Below are positions 11,897-37,832 of a stretch of DNA of 64,000 nt, one piece after another. This DNA is from Anabas testudineus (Eukaryota > Chordata > Actinopteri > Anabantiformes > Anabantidae): assembly GCF_900324465.2 (NCBI RefSeq), contig NC_046610.1, forward strand, positions 13,558,984 through 13,622,983. Direction: 5' to 3'. Every line of letters starts with the position of its first letter. The stretch's first letter is position 1. The position numbers and the translations under genes are program-made. The notes under the pieces were generated by a model. It did no database searches. It saw only the letters and a program-made list of their open reading frames with translations, and was not told the origin of the DNA.

Positions 11897-13297
11897 ATGG
11901 ATTGGCTGTGTATTTTCCTCACTGTTCTCTTGGGTAATTTGTATTGAATACGTGAAGATAAAATTAAGTCATTCCGAATAACATCGTTTCGTACATTATG
12001 TTTTGTTTTGTGTTGTGTTATGCTGAAGACTAAGCTGCAACCGTGATTTTGTGTTTTCTTGTTCTCATTTCTTTTTTGTATTTTAGCGGTTTTCTGCCAT
12101 CTTAATCAGACCTTTGCATCTGTGTTGGAGATGACAGTCAAACCAGGCAACAACATCATTCTCTACTGTGACTGCAAAGTGTCAACTGGAGTTTTCATAG
12201 TTTGGTACAAGAACTGTTCCCATAAGAACCATCCTACTCCTCTTAAATTAAAGAGAACCACAACTAACTATACTGATCCCCTGAAGTTCCCCAATTTTCA
12301 CTATTTGAGGAACTATTCTTCTGACTCCTATGACCTTTTGATTTTGAACATCAATGACTCTGATGAGGGTCTCTACTACTGCGGAACAGAGGAGAACAAG
12401 GTGGAGGATAAAGAATACATCAAGTGGAAAACTATTTACAAGTATGGCAGAAAGGCAACAAGGATCCTGTTGAGTAAGTATTCTGCACCGAACTACTGAC
12501 TCATCACTCAGTGGCATTAAATTACATTTTAAGTTGAACATATGAAATTGTACATATTGTGTAAGGAAATATTTAATAGGCTTGTATACAGAACCACCAA
12601 GGGATTTCTTTAAAATTAGAGATATGAGGTATCTTGCAGTGTTGCAGGTTTGTTTGTTTGTACTGTAGCAACCACAACATTATTTTTTTAATTGTTTTGT
12701 TTTTTCAATATAAAAAGTAGTTCATATATTATACTGTATTTCATCCAGATACTGACCCATACCCTGAGTGCAGCCCATGCACTGTGTGTGGCGTGCCCTG
12801 GGTCATGATGCCGTTCGTTCCAGCCTTAACTGTTCTCTCCTCTTACCTCGCCTTCATTTTGGTTTATCACATCTGTCAGAAAACAGGTAACCAGATTAAT
12901 TAGGTTTTTCCTCTATTTTTTTCGCATAGTTGATGTTTTTATCTGAATTAGTTAATTTTTTTATTTTGAGAGACGTAAATATAACCAAAACCAAAGATAC
13001 AATACTAAATATTGTTATATTTGTAAATGTAGTTTAGTCTCTTGGGAACTACTGTAAAATAATGCGGTATTCATTTTAGCAGGTAAACAATCTCAAGATC
13101 TTTACAAAAGAACCGGCACCAACGGACCAACAAGACACAATCAGGTAACTGTCTGTACATTATATGCTTTCATTAGCATTATTTTTCATTTTACCTGCTA
13201 TGTGTTTATCTTTGTATATGTTAAAGGACAAATGTCTTCCTTCTTTCAGGATGAAGACGTGTGTTTAACTCGAGTTGTGTTTCACATCCGACACTGA
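11897..13297 (+). CDS. V-set immunoglobulin receptor with short tail lacking ITIM
   Basis: A paralogue of the gene at 6.1-7.8 kb, with the same five-exon plan and phases: 11897-11933, 12087-12473, 12749-12886, 13083-13144 and 13250-13297, giving 223 aa. The leader is MDWLCIFLTVLLG. The V domain keeps LYCDCK, a Trp in VWYKNCSH and DEGLYYCGTE. The membrane span is near VLSSYLAFILVYH, followed by CQKTG. The last exon starts DEDVC like its sister but continues LTRVV and stops after HIRH, so the tail has no ITIM tyrosine. No charged residue in the membrane span suggests an adaptor partner, so signalling is unclear. AATAAA at 13641-13646 is a plausible poly(A) signal. Family identity is uncertain, as for its sister. 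Confidence 0.85.
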
Positions 13298-13640
13298 TAA
13301 ACACACCATTAGACGGAGGACAATTCCATTTCCATTCAACTCCAAGTGTTCAAATTTAGGTCGATGGTTTAACTCCTGGTACCTGCTCTATGTATTCTTG
13401 CATGTATGTCCTGTGGTTTAAGACATGCCGCTGAACTAAGTGAGCAAACAAAAGATTAAGAATTTGTTTGTCAGCCAGTAGACAACACACTTTCACACTT
13501 TCATAGCTTAAAACGTCCTATTACAACTGTCATGATTTAAAACATGTTCATATTTTTACTTTCATCATATCACTGACTTAACTAACTGTTTTGCTACGCT
13601 CTTACATACTGAATTATCTTTTGTAAGCTGTGCTAACAAA

Positions 13641-13646
13641 AATAAA
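13641..13646 (+). terminator. Possible poly(A) signal of the ITIM-less receptor gene
   Basis: AATAAA lies about 345 bases after the stop codon and about 190 bases before the Tc1 element begins. Confidence 0.45.
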
Positions 13647-13837
13647 ATATTTTCAAACACCTCCTCTCTGTGTACACACTTCACTGCACTGTATTTCAGA
13701 ATGCAATATATTTCTACATACATTAATGCAAATTAAAATAAAGAATATGAGAAATGTACACCTTGATGATAAGTTAACATCAGTGTATAGTAATTGCTTG
13801 TATTTTTACACTTTTGTTCAGTTATTATATTATATTA

Positions 13838-15345
13838 CAGGGAGTGCAGAATTATTAGGCAAATGAGTATTTTGACCACATCATCCTTTATGCATGTTGT
13901 CTTACTCCAAGCTGTATAGGCTCGAAAGCCTACTACCAATTAAGCATATTAGGTGATGTGCATCTCTGTAATGAGAAGGGGTTGGTCTAATGACATCAAC
14001 ACCCTATATCAGGTGTGCATAATTATTAGGCAACTTCCTTTACTTTGGCAAAATGGGTCAAAAGACGGACTTGACAGGCTCAGAAAAGTCAAAAATAGTG
14101 AGATATCTTGCAGAGGGATGCAGCACTCTTAAAATTGCCAAGCTTCTGAAGCGGGATCATCGAACAATCAAGCGTTTCATTCAAAATAGTCAACAGGGTC
14201 GCAAGAAGCGTGTGGAAAAACCAAGGCGCAAAATAACTGCCCATGAACTGAGAAAAGTCAAGCGTGCAGCTGCCAAGATGCCACTTGCCACCAGTTTTGC
14301 CATATTTCAGAGCTGCAACATCACTGGAGTGCCCAAAAGCACAAGGTGTGCAATACTCAGAGACATGGCCAAGGTAAGAAAGGCTGAAAAATGACCACCA
14401 CTGAACAAGACACACAAGCTGAAACGTCAAGACTGGGCCAAGAAATATCTCAAGACTGATTTTTCTAAGGTTTTATGGACTGATGAAATGAGAGTGAGTC
14501 TTGATGGGCCAGATGGATGGGCCCGTGGCTGGATCGGTAAAGGGCAGAGAGCTCCAGTCCGACTCAGACGCCAGCAAGGTGGAGGTGGAGTACTGGTTTG
14601 GGCTGGTATCATCAAAGATGAGCTTGTGGGGCCTTTTCGGGTTGAGGATGGAGTCAAGCTCAACTCCCAGTCCTACTGCCAGTTTCTGGAAGACACCTTC
14701 TTCAAGCAGTGGTACAGGAAGAAGTCTGCATCCTTCAAGAAAAACATGATTTTCATGCAGGACAATGCTCCATCACACGCGTCCAAGTACTCCACAGCGT
14801 GGCTGGCAAGAAAGGGTCTAAAAGAAGAAAAACTAATGACATGGCCTCCTTGTTCACCTGATCTGAACCCCATAGAGAACCTGTGGTCCATCATCAAATG
14901 TGAGATTTACAAGGAGGGAAAACAGTACACCTCTCTGAGCAGTGTCTGGGAGGCTGTGGTTGCTGCTGCATGCAATGTTGATGGTGAACAGATCAAAACA
15001 CCGACAGAATCCATGGATGGCAGGCTTTTGAGTGTCCTTGCAAAGAAAGGTGGCTATATTGGTCACTGATTTGTTTTTGTTTTGTTTTTGGATGTCAGAA
15101 ATGTATATTTGTGAATGTTGAGATGTTATATTGGTTTCACTGGTGAAAATAAATAATTGAAATGGGTATATATTTGTTTTTTGTTAAGTTGCCTAATAAT
15201 TATGCACAATAATAGTCACCTGCACACACAGATATCGTCCTAAAATAGCTCAAACTAAAAACTACTTCCACAAATATTCAGCTTTGATATTAATTAGTTT
15301 TTTGGGTTCATTGAGAACATGGTTGTTGTTCAATAATTAATATAA
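13838..15345 (+). mobile_element. Tc1-like DNA transposon, nearly complete
   Basis: The left end reads cagggagtgcagaattatta after a TA. An inner repeat, 'gtgcataattattaggcaac', lies at about 14016-14035, and its inverted copy, 'gttgcct..aattattatgcac', is preserved on the right at about 15185-15207. This gives the IR/DR layout of Tc1 elements. The outer right terminus is not visible: recognisable element sequence ends near 15340 and runs into unrelated AT-rich DNA. The transposase is described separately. The element is probably immobile because the right tip is missing and the coding region carries a stop. Confidence 0.9.
14053..15069 (+). pseudogene. Tc1-like transposase with one in-frame stop
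   Basis: A single frame runs from ATG at 14053 to the stop at 15067-15069 (338 codons), interrupted only by TGA at 14392-14394, which looks like a CGA-to-TGA (CpG) change. The N-terminus has a paired helix-turn-helix DNA-binding region ('LAEGCSTLKIAKLLKRDHRT' and the following helix, then GRKKR). The catalytic triad is visible: Asp in LWTDEM, Asp in MQDNAPSH and Glu in DLNPIENLW. The second Asp and the Glu are separated by 37 residues (DD37E), as in the TRT lineage of Tc1 elements, rather than the usual 34. One nonsense change over a full-length frame suggests a fairly young copy. Confidence 0.92.
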
Positions 15346-15559
15346 GAATTTAGTCATTCAGTTCTATTGGATTGTGATTAATATTTCCATATTATCTTTA
15401 TCACAGATGCCATCCACAGATAAAATAATACTTTATTGATGCAACACCAGGGAAATATGTCACAACAGCTCAGTGGCAAAATGAAGATACTGTACATCGA
15501 GAGAGGAGAGGTGAGGGAGAGGACGATGTCAGATGTTCTGGTTTGTCTGCTAGGAAGCC

Positions 15560-16330
15560 AGTGCAGAGATCTAAAAAGTGATGTGACATGTCCTTTTTGG
15601 CTGATCAAAATGAGACTGTGTAGCTGCATTTTGGAATATCTGGAGGGGTTTGATGGTGCATGCTGTTAACCCCATCAGTTCAGTAATCAAGCCGAGATAT
15701 GACCAGATCATGCACAATGAGTTGTGAGGGTAGGGTCTGATCTTTCTGATGTTGAAAAGGTCAAATCTGCATGCCCTTGAGACAGAGGAGATGAGGTTGA
15801 TAAAGCTCATCAATGGTCTCCCCCAGGTTCCTGCGAGACTTAATAGGGATAGACCCTATGTTGTTACTGATGTTGGGCTTTATTAAAGGTCTAGCAGGGA
15901 AGACAAGAACATCTGTTTTGGAGAGGTTGAGATGAAGATGCCTCTCTCTCATCCTAGCAGTAATGTGGGCGAAGCATGCAGAGATGCGTAGTGAGACAGT
16001 GCAGTCATCTGGTGGAAATGACAGGAAGAGCTGTGTGTCATCAGCATGGCAATAATAGTAAAAGCCCCGTGACTGGATAACGGAAAGTAGGGATGTAGTA
16101 TAGATGGAAAAAATAACGGACCAAGAACTGTTCCCTGTAGCACACCAGTGGGGAGGCAGTGGGAGTTAGAAACCTGCCCCTGCCAAGATACCTTCAATGT
16201 ACATCCCGTCAAGTAGGACAGGCCAGGCCAGAGCTGCCCCAGTGATCCCCAAATCAGAACGTGTGGAAAGGAGCATCTGGTGGTTGATTGTGTTAAAGGC
16301 TGCAGATAGATCACATAGAATTAAGACAGA
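15560..16330 (-). mobile_element. L2-like LINE fragment (reverse transcriptase and C-terminal region)
   Basis: Minus-strand frames encode GVLQGTVLGPLFF (RT block), then 'LHLNLSKTDVLVFPA', 'RACRFDLFNIRKIRPY', 'ACTIKPLQIFQNAA' and FRSLHWLPSR, in the order found in L2-type LINE proteins. The frames are broken several times. It is the same family and orientation as the fragment at 2.1-2.7 kb but extends further toward the 3' end. Confidence 0.85.
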
Positions 16331-19300
16331 AGATTGAGCTGTGGGTAAGACCTGTCCATGTCATCACACATCTGGTTTCTCGGTATCGCTATCAGCCTGA
16401 GGTCTGAGCTCCGTCTGTGCGTGTGTTTTCTTGCCACTCTACATAAACAATAGGGTTCAGTTAGTTAGTTCAGTTTGCTAAACAACAGCCTCCAAAATAC
16501 CCACAGCACTACAAGTGATAAATCTGCATTGAGTATTATGATCTAATAAAAGCTTTTGCTAACAGCCAACACAGGAAACCAGGGATATGCCTTACTCACT
16601 GCTGATCAAACCTGATAAGAAGTATCAGATACCGTAACTTGCTAAAGTGATTTACTGTGGGTTGGTTGTCCACATTTTTATTGGTACTGTATGAGTTTTG
16701 GTGCATTCATTTTTCCTTATTGTTGGTTATTTTTTATTACAATATGTGTTCATACTTTACTAACACGAGTCAGGTGGTTTCCAAATAGGTACCATGAAAT
16801 AAAAGGTGTACAATGAAGTGAAGTTAACAACATTATGCTGTCAGTAACATCAGTATAACAGGAAACCCTCACAGTGACAAGCACCTTCTCATCTGACCAC
16901 AGAACTCAATACACAGACAGATTAAAGCTGCAGATTACTCGCCTGTTCGAGGTGTTGATACATGACCTCGATTAGAATCCTACATGTTAACAACACATCA
17001 GCAGAATGTATGCAGTTTCTTCCGGTTGCTGTATTTTGTCAAAAGTGTTCAAAAGAGATTCTTAACAAAATTAGTGCTATGTAGACTTTGTGTAAGTCTG
17101 CTTTGTTTGTAGAGAGATGTATGTGATTTAATACACTGACTCTTCAAGATACCAGCACCATTAAGTTCATATTCAGGATTCACTGTTCCTCTAAATTATT
17201 ATGTCTTAATTATTAATTTATGTTTATTTCCTATTCCTTATTCCTTATTTCCTGTCACATTGATGACTATTTGTCAAATTAAAGTGGCAAAAATTATTCA
17301 GAATTCAGAGCATGGGACCTTGGGACATGGGACAAATAGCAGAATGAGATAGAGGGTATGATCTCTCAACTAGTTGTCTTGTCCTAATGACTCAAGTTCC
17401 TCAACAGTAGAGAGTTCCTGCCGGTCATATGCCCTAACGTGACCTGCATGTTCCCGGTTTTTACAGTGTTATAAAATACCGTGCATCGTACATCAAACAG
17501 TGTATACTGACTTTCATGCTATATTTAATAAGGGGTCTTCAAGCTTGAACACAATTGAAGTGAAAAATAACAACATCCGAAATAACTTTGAAGCAATTTA
17601 TTCAAAGCAAGTAATTTTAGAAAAACTCACAATCCAAGAAACCAATTTAACAAGTTAGACTGGTAATCTGAAAGTCACTCAACAGTGTATATGTGTTTTT
17701 AAAATAACAAAACAACTAAGAACAGCACTTTTATGTGTTTTTATATTACCTTACACCAGGATCATGATAGTAACATTAGCAGTAGTTCATAGTATCATAG
17801 TGATATTGCCCAGATATTGCTCAAATGTTTATCTGTTCATTTAAAGTACACATTGACAATTTCCATGTCAGTAATGAGCATAACACATATATACAGTCAA
17901 ACATGTGGCCCCAATTTAGTTTTTTAAGACCACTGCTTTGTTGGAGTGTAAAGCACAATGAGTTTTGTCATTATGTGGCATCACTCCAATCCACTAAACT
18001 TCCTGAATTCCTTCCTTAAAAAATGTCGATAGAATTGTTGTGACTAACATAGCAAATGTGGACATTGTGATCTTTAATATCACCAGGTTGTGTTAATGTT
18101 GTGGCTCATGTCTGTTAAGCTATTAACACCAGCAATAAAAAATACACTCAATTGGGGGAAAAACAAGGCATTTAGCAAGTAAACCGAAACATACTGAATA
18201 AAACTTGGGTTGACCTGAGCCAAGTCACAGAGTTAGGATCAGGATCGGGTTTATAAATTGGTAAATACTAACGACCTGTAATCTATGTGACTCCCCCTGG
18301 TAATCCAGGTGAAACGAAAGATCATATGTGTGTGTCTTTAGTTTAAGCAAATTTTGTTTGTCTTGTCACAACTGGGCTCAAAATAAGGACAAATAAGAGG
18401 ACCACACATGACATTTAAGTTCAACTACTTATTTAATTTAACACAAATCAAGCACAGAAACGTTAAAATGTGCTAATCTGCAATGTCAGCGGAGCGGTGA
18501 GTGTATGTATGCATGTACAATGAAGTGAAATGAAAACAAAACAAACAAAAGGCAACTTAGGCCAAATCACAAATTATACGATTCCACCTGCTTTTAAGCC
18601 TGAAGGAGGAGCCAAGGCAAGGATGACTTCCTGCGAAAAAAAAGTCCAAGAACTGCCCACACAAGACAGCCCAGACAGGAAGTAAACGGGGCTGTCACGA
18701 TCTATACCTGTGACATTTTATGACCAGTTAATTCAGCAAAACCAGGTCATTCCAAAGGGTCGCTGTAATTTACAAAAACAATATGTTATTGGGTGTGTAT
18801 TTCAGCATGAACTTTGAAAAGAGTGCTTAGAAAAGTATTAAAAATGATTCTCTGTTGTGCAAAGCAAAATATTGTACAACCCTGAAAACTGGATTTCAGA
18901 TCCTACAGTACATCTCTCTAGTAACAGTAACAGTTAAGACTATAGAAGTAAAACATTGTATCTGTTGTACAGAAGAGCAACATGAGTTTAAACATAATTT
19001 TAACAGCCAATCATATGCAAAGCATGAACAACTCTGCATCTAAAATATATATAATATTAACCACATGTTTACATAAGACTTACTATGATAGGCGAAAACA
19101 GATCGTCTTCAAATATAAATTCTTAATGTAAAAACTATCAAACTCTCCATTCAGTGCCATATTGATATTACATGTCTTGAATAATTTGTGATTTTTGACT
19201 CTTCTTGACATTTTTTTACAGACATTATACTATACATGTCTCTAAAAATCTTTTAACACACTCAGGCAATAGAAACTTGATATACTATTCAGTATGGTTC

Positions 19301-19392
19301 TTTTCTTCACTTGTGTGCTTATTTTCTGGATTCCACAGGCCCAGAAACTGGCCATCTTTTGGTAAGACTATGCTTTTTAAAATCCCCACATA
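16331..19392. other. Gene-free interval
   Basis: AT-rich DNA between the LINE fragment and a Tc1-like remnant. No exon with convincing coding content, RNA gene or repeat with clear ends was seen. Confidence 0.5.
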
Positions 19393-20003
19393 CAAATGGG
19401 TGGCAAATTAAAGGAAAACCCAGCATCTCTTAGTAGGTCTTAGGCCACCACATGTCGCCCTAACAATTTCACTGTACTTTGGTACAGTTATACCTCCGAG
19501 CCAGCATACATATGGCCACCCAAATGTTGCCTGGCCTGCAAAGGTCAAAGATCAAGATCACAGTAACCTCATGTTTCTTTTTACCAGGTTTCGTTAATGC
19601 AATATATCAGGAATGGTTGGAGTGTATTTCTGACCCAATCGTCTACTTGGACTCATGGAACTAATTAGAATATGAAACCTGAACAAACATGCATGTAAAC
19701 AGCAACTTGACTGGTTGGTGGAGGCATTATTTACTGCAAGGCAGTATTTGTAGGTTTTACAAGTTTCTGGAACTCTACAGGAGGTAATGAGCATCATTCT
19801 TCCAAACGATATTTCCTGGATGATGGTGGTGGTGGACACCACTGTCTGACATGGGTTGAGATCTGGCGAATGCAAAGGTCATAGTGTATGATTAACATTT
19901 TCATATTAATGAACGCATTCAGGGACTCTGTGATGTGTATAGTTGTATCTGATGTTATGTTTCTGCAGAATTTCCAGATTTCCCTTTAATTTGTCACCAT
20001 TCT
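19393..20003. mobile_element. Non-autonomous Tc1-like element with terminal inverted repeats
   Basis: The left end, 'gggtggcaaattaaaggaaa' (about 19398-19417), is inverted at the right end ('tttccctttaatttgtcacc', about 19980-19998). Inside are 'ggtcttaggccaccacatg', 'tctggaactctacaggaggt' and 'gttgagatctggcgaatgca', phrases typical of a common fish Tc1-family repeat. About 610 bases with no transposase frame, so a decayed or internally deleted copy. It lies just downstream of the stim2 stop and may be part of its 3' UTR. Confidence 0.7.
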
Positions 20004-20099
20004 GTTTCCTCAGTGAGGTTCTGAAATGTAATTTTTCTGAATAATAACATATTATCAATAAAAGAAAGCAACAGAAAATAAGCCATTTTCAGGTAATTG

Positions 20100-27642
<7,543 letters not shown>

Positions 27643-27944
27643 CTCTTCAAAAAGAAACACTCAGACAATTCATGTATGGCATTAAACCCCGAAGTGTTAG
27701 GCAATCTGAGTTTCTATCAGTCAGAAGCAAGACCGATAGACCTGAGAGGTCAGGCGAGGTGGATCACAAAAAAATATTTCAACCGCTTTGAAAAAGTTCC
27801 CAGTAACGATTTACAGAATCATCCAAATAAACAAGGTGTCCAAGCCCGTAGATACTGCAGAATCAGACAGTGGGTCAGAAAAAAAAAGTAGGAAGTGATA
27901 GATGAGATAGATCCAGTATAATAAGCCTAGAATCCAGCTGAGGC

Positions 27945-27975
<31 letters not shown>

Positions 27976-28150
27976 TCGGTGTCCGTCTGGTCCAGGCTGA
28001 TGGTCTCTGGTCTCTTTCTAAGCTCGTCCAGTTCTCTGTTCTGTCGCTTGTCAACTTTTTTCCCATCAGACAGATCGTCGTGGGACGTTAGATCGTCTGG
28101 GAACTGACTCCCCCCAGTTCAACCCCCTTCTCCCGAGCGCCCCAAACGCT
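27643..28150 (-). promoter_or_regulatory. stim2: Probable stim2 5' UTR and promoter region
   Basis: DNA immediately upstream of the stim2 ATG. It includes a CA microsatellite at about 27950-27975 and a C-rich, relatively GC-rich stretch at about 28080-28190. The transcription start is not identifiable by eye; assignment is by position. Confidence 0.4.
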
Positions 28151-31100
28151 ATTACATGTCACAACCCCCCACCCACCCTCTCCCCAGCGCAAAGGTGTAC
28201 ATGGAAGCCAAAAGACAGACTGTGGGTGCTGCCAAAGGACAACTCATTTCGAAACATCTCATTGATGTGACGGGAACCAGACCCAGGCTCCTTTGGGAGT
28301 TTTTGGTTGTGGCACCATCCGCAGTAATGAAAAAGGGAGTTCAGTTTTTGAGGATGTTGTTGGATGTGATCACTGGTGGGGGTCACAGCTGATTTGCAAA
28401 CACTGATTTTAAAGTGGAACTGATCAGATCAGGGTAAAGGATCAGTAAAACCTCCAGAAAGCTCAGCATCTAGTATTATTTATCTAAGGTGCTGCTTGAT
28501 GCTCAGGATGACCATGCCAGGAACAGCATGGTTTGGCTTGGCTTGGTTGTCTGGGTCCCACAGTTACATCTTTGATGACAGATCTTCAAACTATGTGAAT
28601 CCGACTACAAGTGACCGGAACTGCAACCGTAAAGAAACATTCATTCTAATAAAATGATTAGCAGGAACATTAAGAGAGGGGTGGCCTTAAACGCACCACA
28701 CGACTCCTCTTGTACACACACAAACACCAACAGTAACAACGCTTCAGGTTTCATTCCTATAATGTTGCTCCCAGTCTAAAAATAGCTTTGTCAAATGCTT
28801 TGACGTCTACTCTGTGTAGTTTGCTTAAATGGTAACTTTGAGAAACAGAAAGAGAAACTTACATTCAAAAGTCCATTAACAATACTCAATAGTTAAATTC
28901 CCAAATTCAATGAAACGGCTACAAAAACATGAGCGACGCTCAGCTTCAACTGATTTAGACTCATGACCTTTTTATTTTATTTATTTTTACCTACATGGCA
29001 GACTGATTGAAGGAATAATGAAGCACACGGAAACGATGGAGGGAGCAGTGAGAAACAGAAGGCAGGGAATGAGGGAGAAGACATACAGTCCATTAAGACA
29101 GGAACAATGAGAATGCTCTTAAAGCTGCCGGTGTGGTGACATCACGATGCTGTTTGAGCATGTTGCCCACAGCTGACCTCATGACACCGCTGAGTCGTGC
29201 ACCTGGTCTTGTTGACATTCAGTAGCACATGGGGACTTAAGGGGGAAAACATCAAAGCAGGACACAGCTGACAGTGCACTAATAAGGCACAACAGAGTCC
29301 ATGTTGCAGTGACCAGAAAGGAAAATCAATAATTTGAGATAAGTGGACGATATGGACAACACACAGACGTCTCATACCTCCACCACAACAGAACCGCGCT
29401 GGACTCAGAGTGCTGCTGAATGAAGGATTGACGGGCTGCTTGTGATGTGAATACTTACCGATGAAACCAGAAATCTAAGCAATATATTAAGTGATTCACC
29501 ACACTGTTATGGAAAACAGCTAATCAGCAATAACTTAACACAGAATACTGCCTTTACTTACCACACAGCACTTTCAGATCAATCTTGAAACATGATGTAC
29601 AGTATGATTTAAAAAAAACAAAAAAAAAAAAACAAGATGAAAGTCAGTATAGTTTGAGTTATTTTAAGAAAGACATACTGTGGATAGTTGTTTTTAAGGC
29701 AACAAAAACACAATGACATAACGGCACTTCTGATTAGCTTAGCAAGTCAGTTCCATTTTTAGGTTCAACCTACTGAACAACGTAGGTAATGAGTTAGAAC
29801 AAACTAGGAATTCAAATCTGTACAAATAATCATCTCGTTTGACAAAACTTCAACAAGGCTCCAACCCAACGTGAGCTACCACTGGGATCTAGAGGGAAGA
29901 GCTTCTTCCAAAAGGATAAAACTCAGAGGAACATAAGATTAGATTAGAATACCAGATTCTTACAATTAAAAAAAAAAAAAAAAACACCACTGTCTGCATC
30001 ATCATGGTAAGAGAGGAACCAGTTAGGCTTAAAGAGCTCCAAAAATATTTGTCACTGTCTCCCATAATACAACATACTGAATACATATTGTATTATCAGA
30101 CATATACACTCACTGGCTACTTCATTAGGTCTACCTGTACAAGCTAATGTAATCCACTACAGCAGCTCTGCCACAAATTCTACTTTCTAGCTGCTATGAT
30201 CTGTGTAATCAACATTTGCAAAGGTAGAACTGATAGCAGATCTGCTGTACTGGATTACTTTAGATTGTACAGGTGGTGTAGAACTGTCTTTTTAAATTAG
30301 TATTAAGAGACGTCTAAACCACTAGGCCAGTGTCTGCATGTGGGCATACGTTCATTCTCTAAAGTGCCTCCTTTAAGAACACAGCCTGATCTTTTCCTCC
30401 ATTGTGTACAGTATGTAGGACTGCTTTCAGTTCTGTAATGATATATGTAAGTGTGCATTTGGGTATCTAGTTCCAAAACACACCAGTGAAGATTAAATTG
30501 AGGTGAGAACAAAAGCAGAGAAGCTGCTGTCACTGACACAGATAAAACCATATATAAACCACAACTAGCCCATTAAGGCACAACTCAAAACAAAGCCAAA
30601 AACATGAACAACTCTATTTGGTAATAAAAATGAACTTACTATTCAGTATTATACAAAAAGATTCAAAATGTACCTCAGCAAAAGCTTATAAAATATAATA
30701 TGAATAAAATAATATAATAATATTCCTTGGTCCATAAAAACTATGTTACTCTTACAACAAAGTGTTTCTCTTGCACACAAGAGATAAATCAACAAGCTTT
30801 TCTGTAGAAAACATGACCTTGATAGTAAGAAAGCAGAGTAAAAAGCTTTCTAATCCACAGGTGTACATATACAAAATGGTTCTTTTACAAAGCAGGTTGT
30901 TGTGAGAGTTAGAAGGCGGATTAATCATCTTAAGGGAAGATCTTGGAGGTTGAGGCCTTCAGATTGGAGCTTGTGACATGTCCAAATCTATCCACAAGGG
31001 GGAGCTAAGGAGCTGGGTCAGCTATTCCAAGTACTTCTCTTGTCTTTTTTCAGCTCTCTCTATGAAATCTCTTGATGAAGAGTTTTTTTCTGTTTGTGAG

Positions 31101-31209
31101 ATTCTGTGCAATTCTTCACAGGTCCATGGAAAGTACATGCACACAGTTTCTCATTTAGTCATTCAATAGCAGAAATACAAAATAAAACACGTGCAGAAAA
31201 TGAGGCTTG
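28150..31209. other. Interval between stim2 promoter and rbpj stop
   Basis: No coding exon was recognised. It contains the probable rbpj 3' UTR next to 31210, A-rich tracts near 29610-29630 and 29968-29984, and a short inverted-repeat element at 30104-30282. Human TBC1D19 and CCKAR, which I recall lying between STIM2 and RBPJ, are not present here. Confidence 0.5.
30104..30282. mobile_element. Short inverted-repeat element (MITE-like)
   Basis: The left end, 'cactcactggctacttcatt' plus aggt.tacctgtacaa, is mirrored on the right by ttagattgtacaggtggtgta. The interior continues the inversion (taatccactacagcagc against gctgtactggatta). About 180 bases, so nearly a full hairpin. The ends match those of the larger element at 50.9-51.35 kb. 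Confidence 0.7.
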
Positions 31210-37264
<6,055 letters not shown>

Positions 37265-37814
37265 CTTCCGAATAACTCGCTCCCCCGAATAAAAAAAAAA
37301 AAAAAAAAAAAGTCCAACAATCGCGAGATCCCTCCCACTGCCCCCCCCCCCCCTCACTGCCCCCCCCCCCACCAGACTGGACGGGAAACGGGGAGCTCGA
37401 GGGGGGAGGGGCAGACGCCAAACAACAGGCGTGGGAAACTTATGAAGCCGCGCGAGAACAGCAAAAGTCCCACAATACACACGCATTGAAGAGGAGCTAC
37501 AGTATCGCGAGAACAAGAAGCTCTCACAACTTGCCTTTTTTTTTTTTTTTTTTTTTTTTGCAAAGCAACCAGACTGCAACTTCGATTCCCACGCCTTGTT
37601 GAGCAATAAAGCAAACTGCACCTCTCTGCTCTACAGAGATGCAAAGCTTGAACGTATGTATAACCTGCATAGGAACGCTGGAAATACATATACAAATCCT
37701 TCACATGCTCCTAGAGTTTTAACTGTATGCACCCTGCTCTCACTCTTAGAGTGATCTGAAATAAACACGTTAATATTATTACAATAACAATCACCAAACT
37801 CAAACAGCCAGAAT
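37265..37814. other. rbpj upstream region
   Basis: Head-to-tail gap between rbpj and the hgsnat 3' end. It holds homopolymer tracts: A at about 37289-37312, C at about 37343-37353 and 37361-37370, and T at about 37538-37559. The C-rich segment next to the rbpj ATG probably belongs to the promoter. No exon was seen. Confidence 0.5.
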
Positions 37815-37826
37815 ATTTTAGAATGG

Positions 37827-37832
37827 TTTATT
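37827..37832 (-). terminator. hgsnat: Possible poly(A) signal for hgsnat
   Basis: TTTATT on the + strand is AATAAA on the transcript. It lies about 1.4 kb beyond the hgsnat stop codon and about 560 bases before the rbpj ATG. If used, the 3' UTR would include the long GA/CT repeat. Confidence 0.4.
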
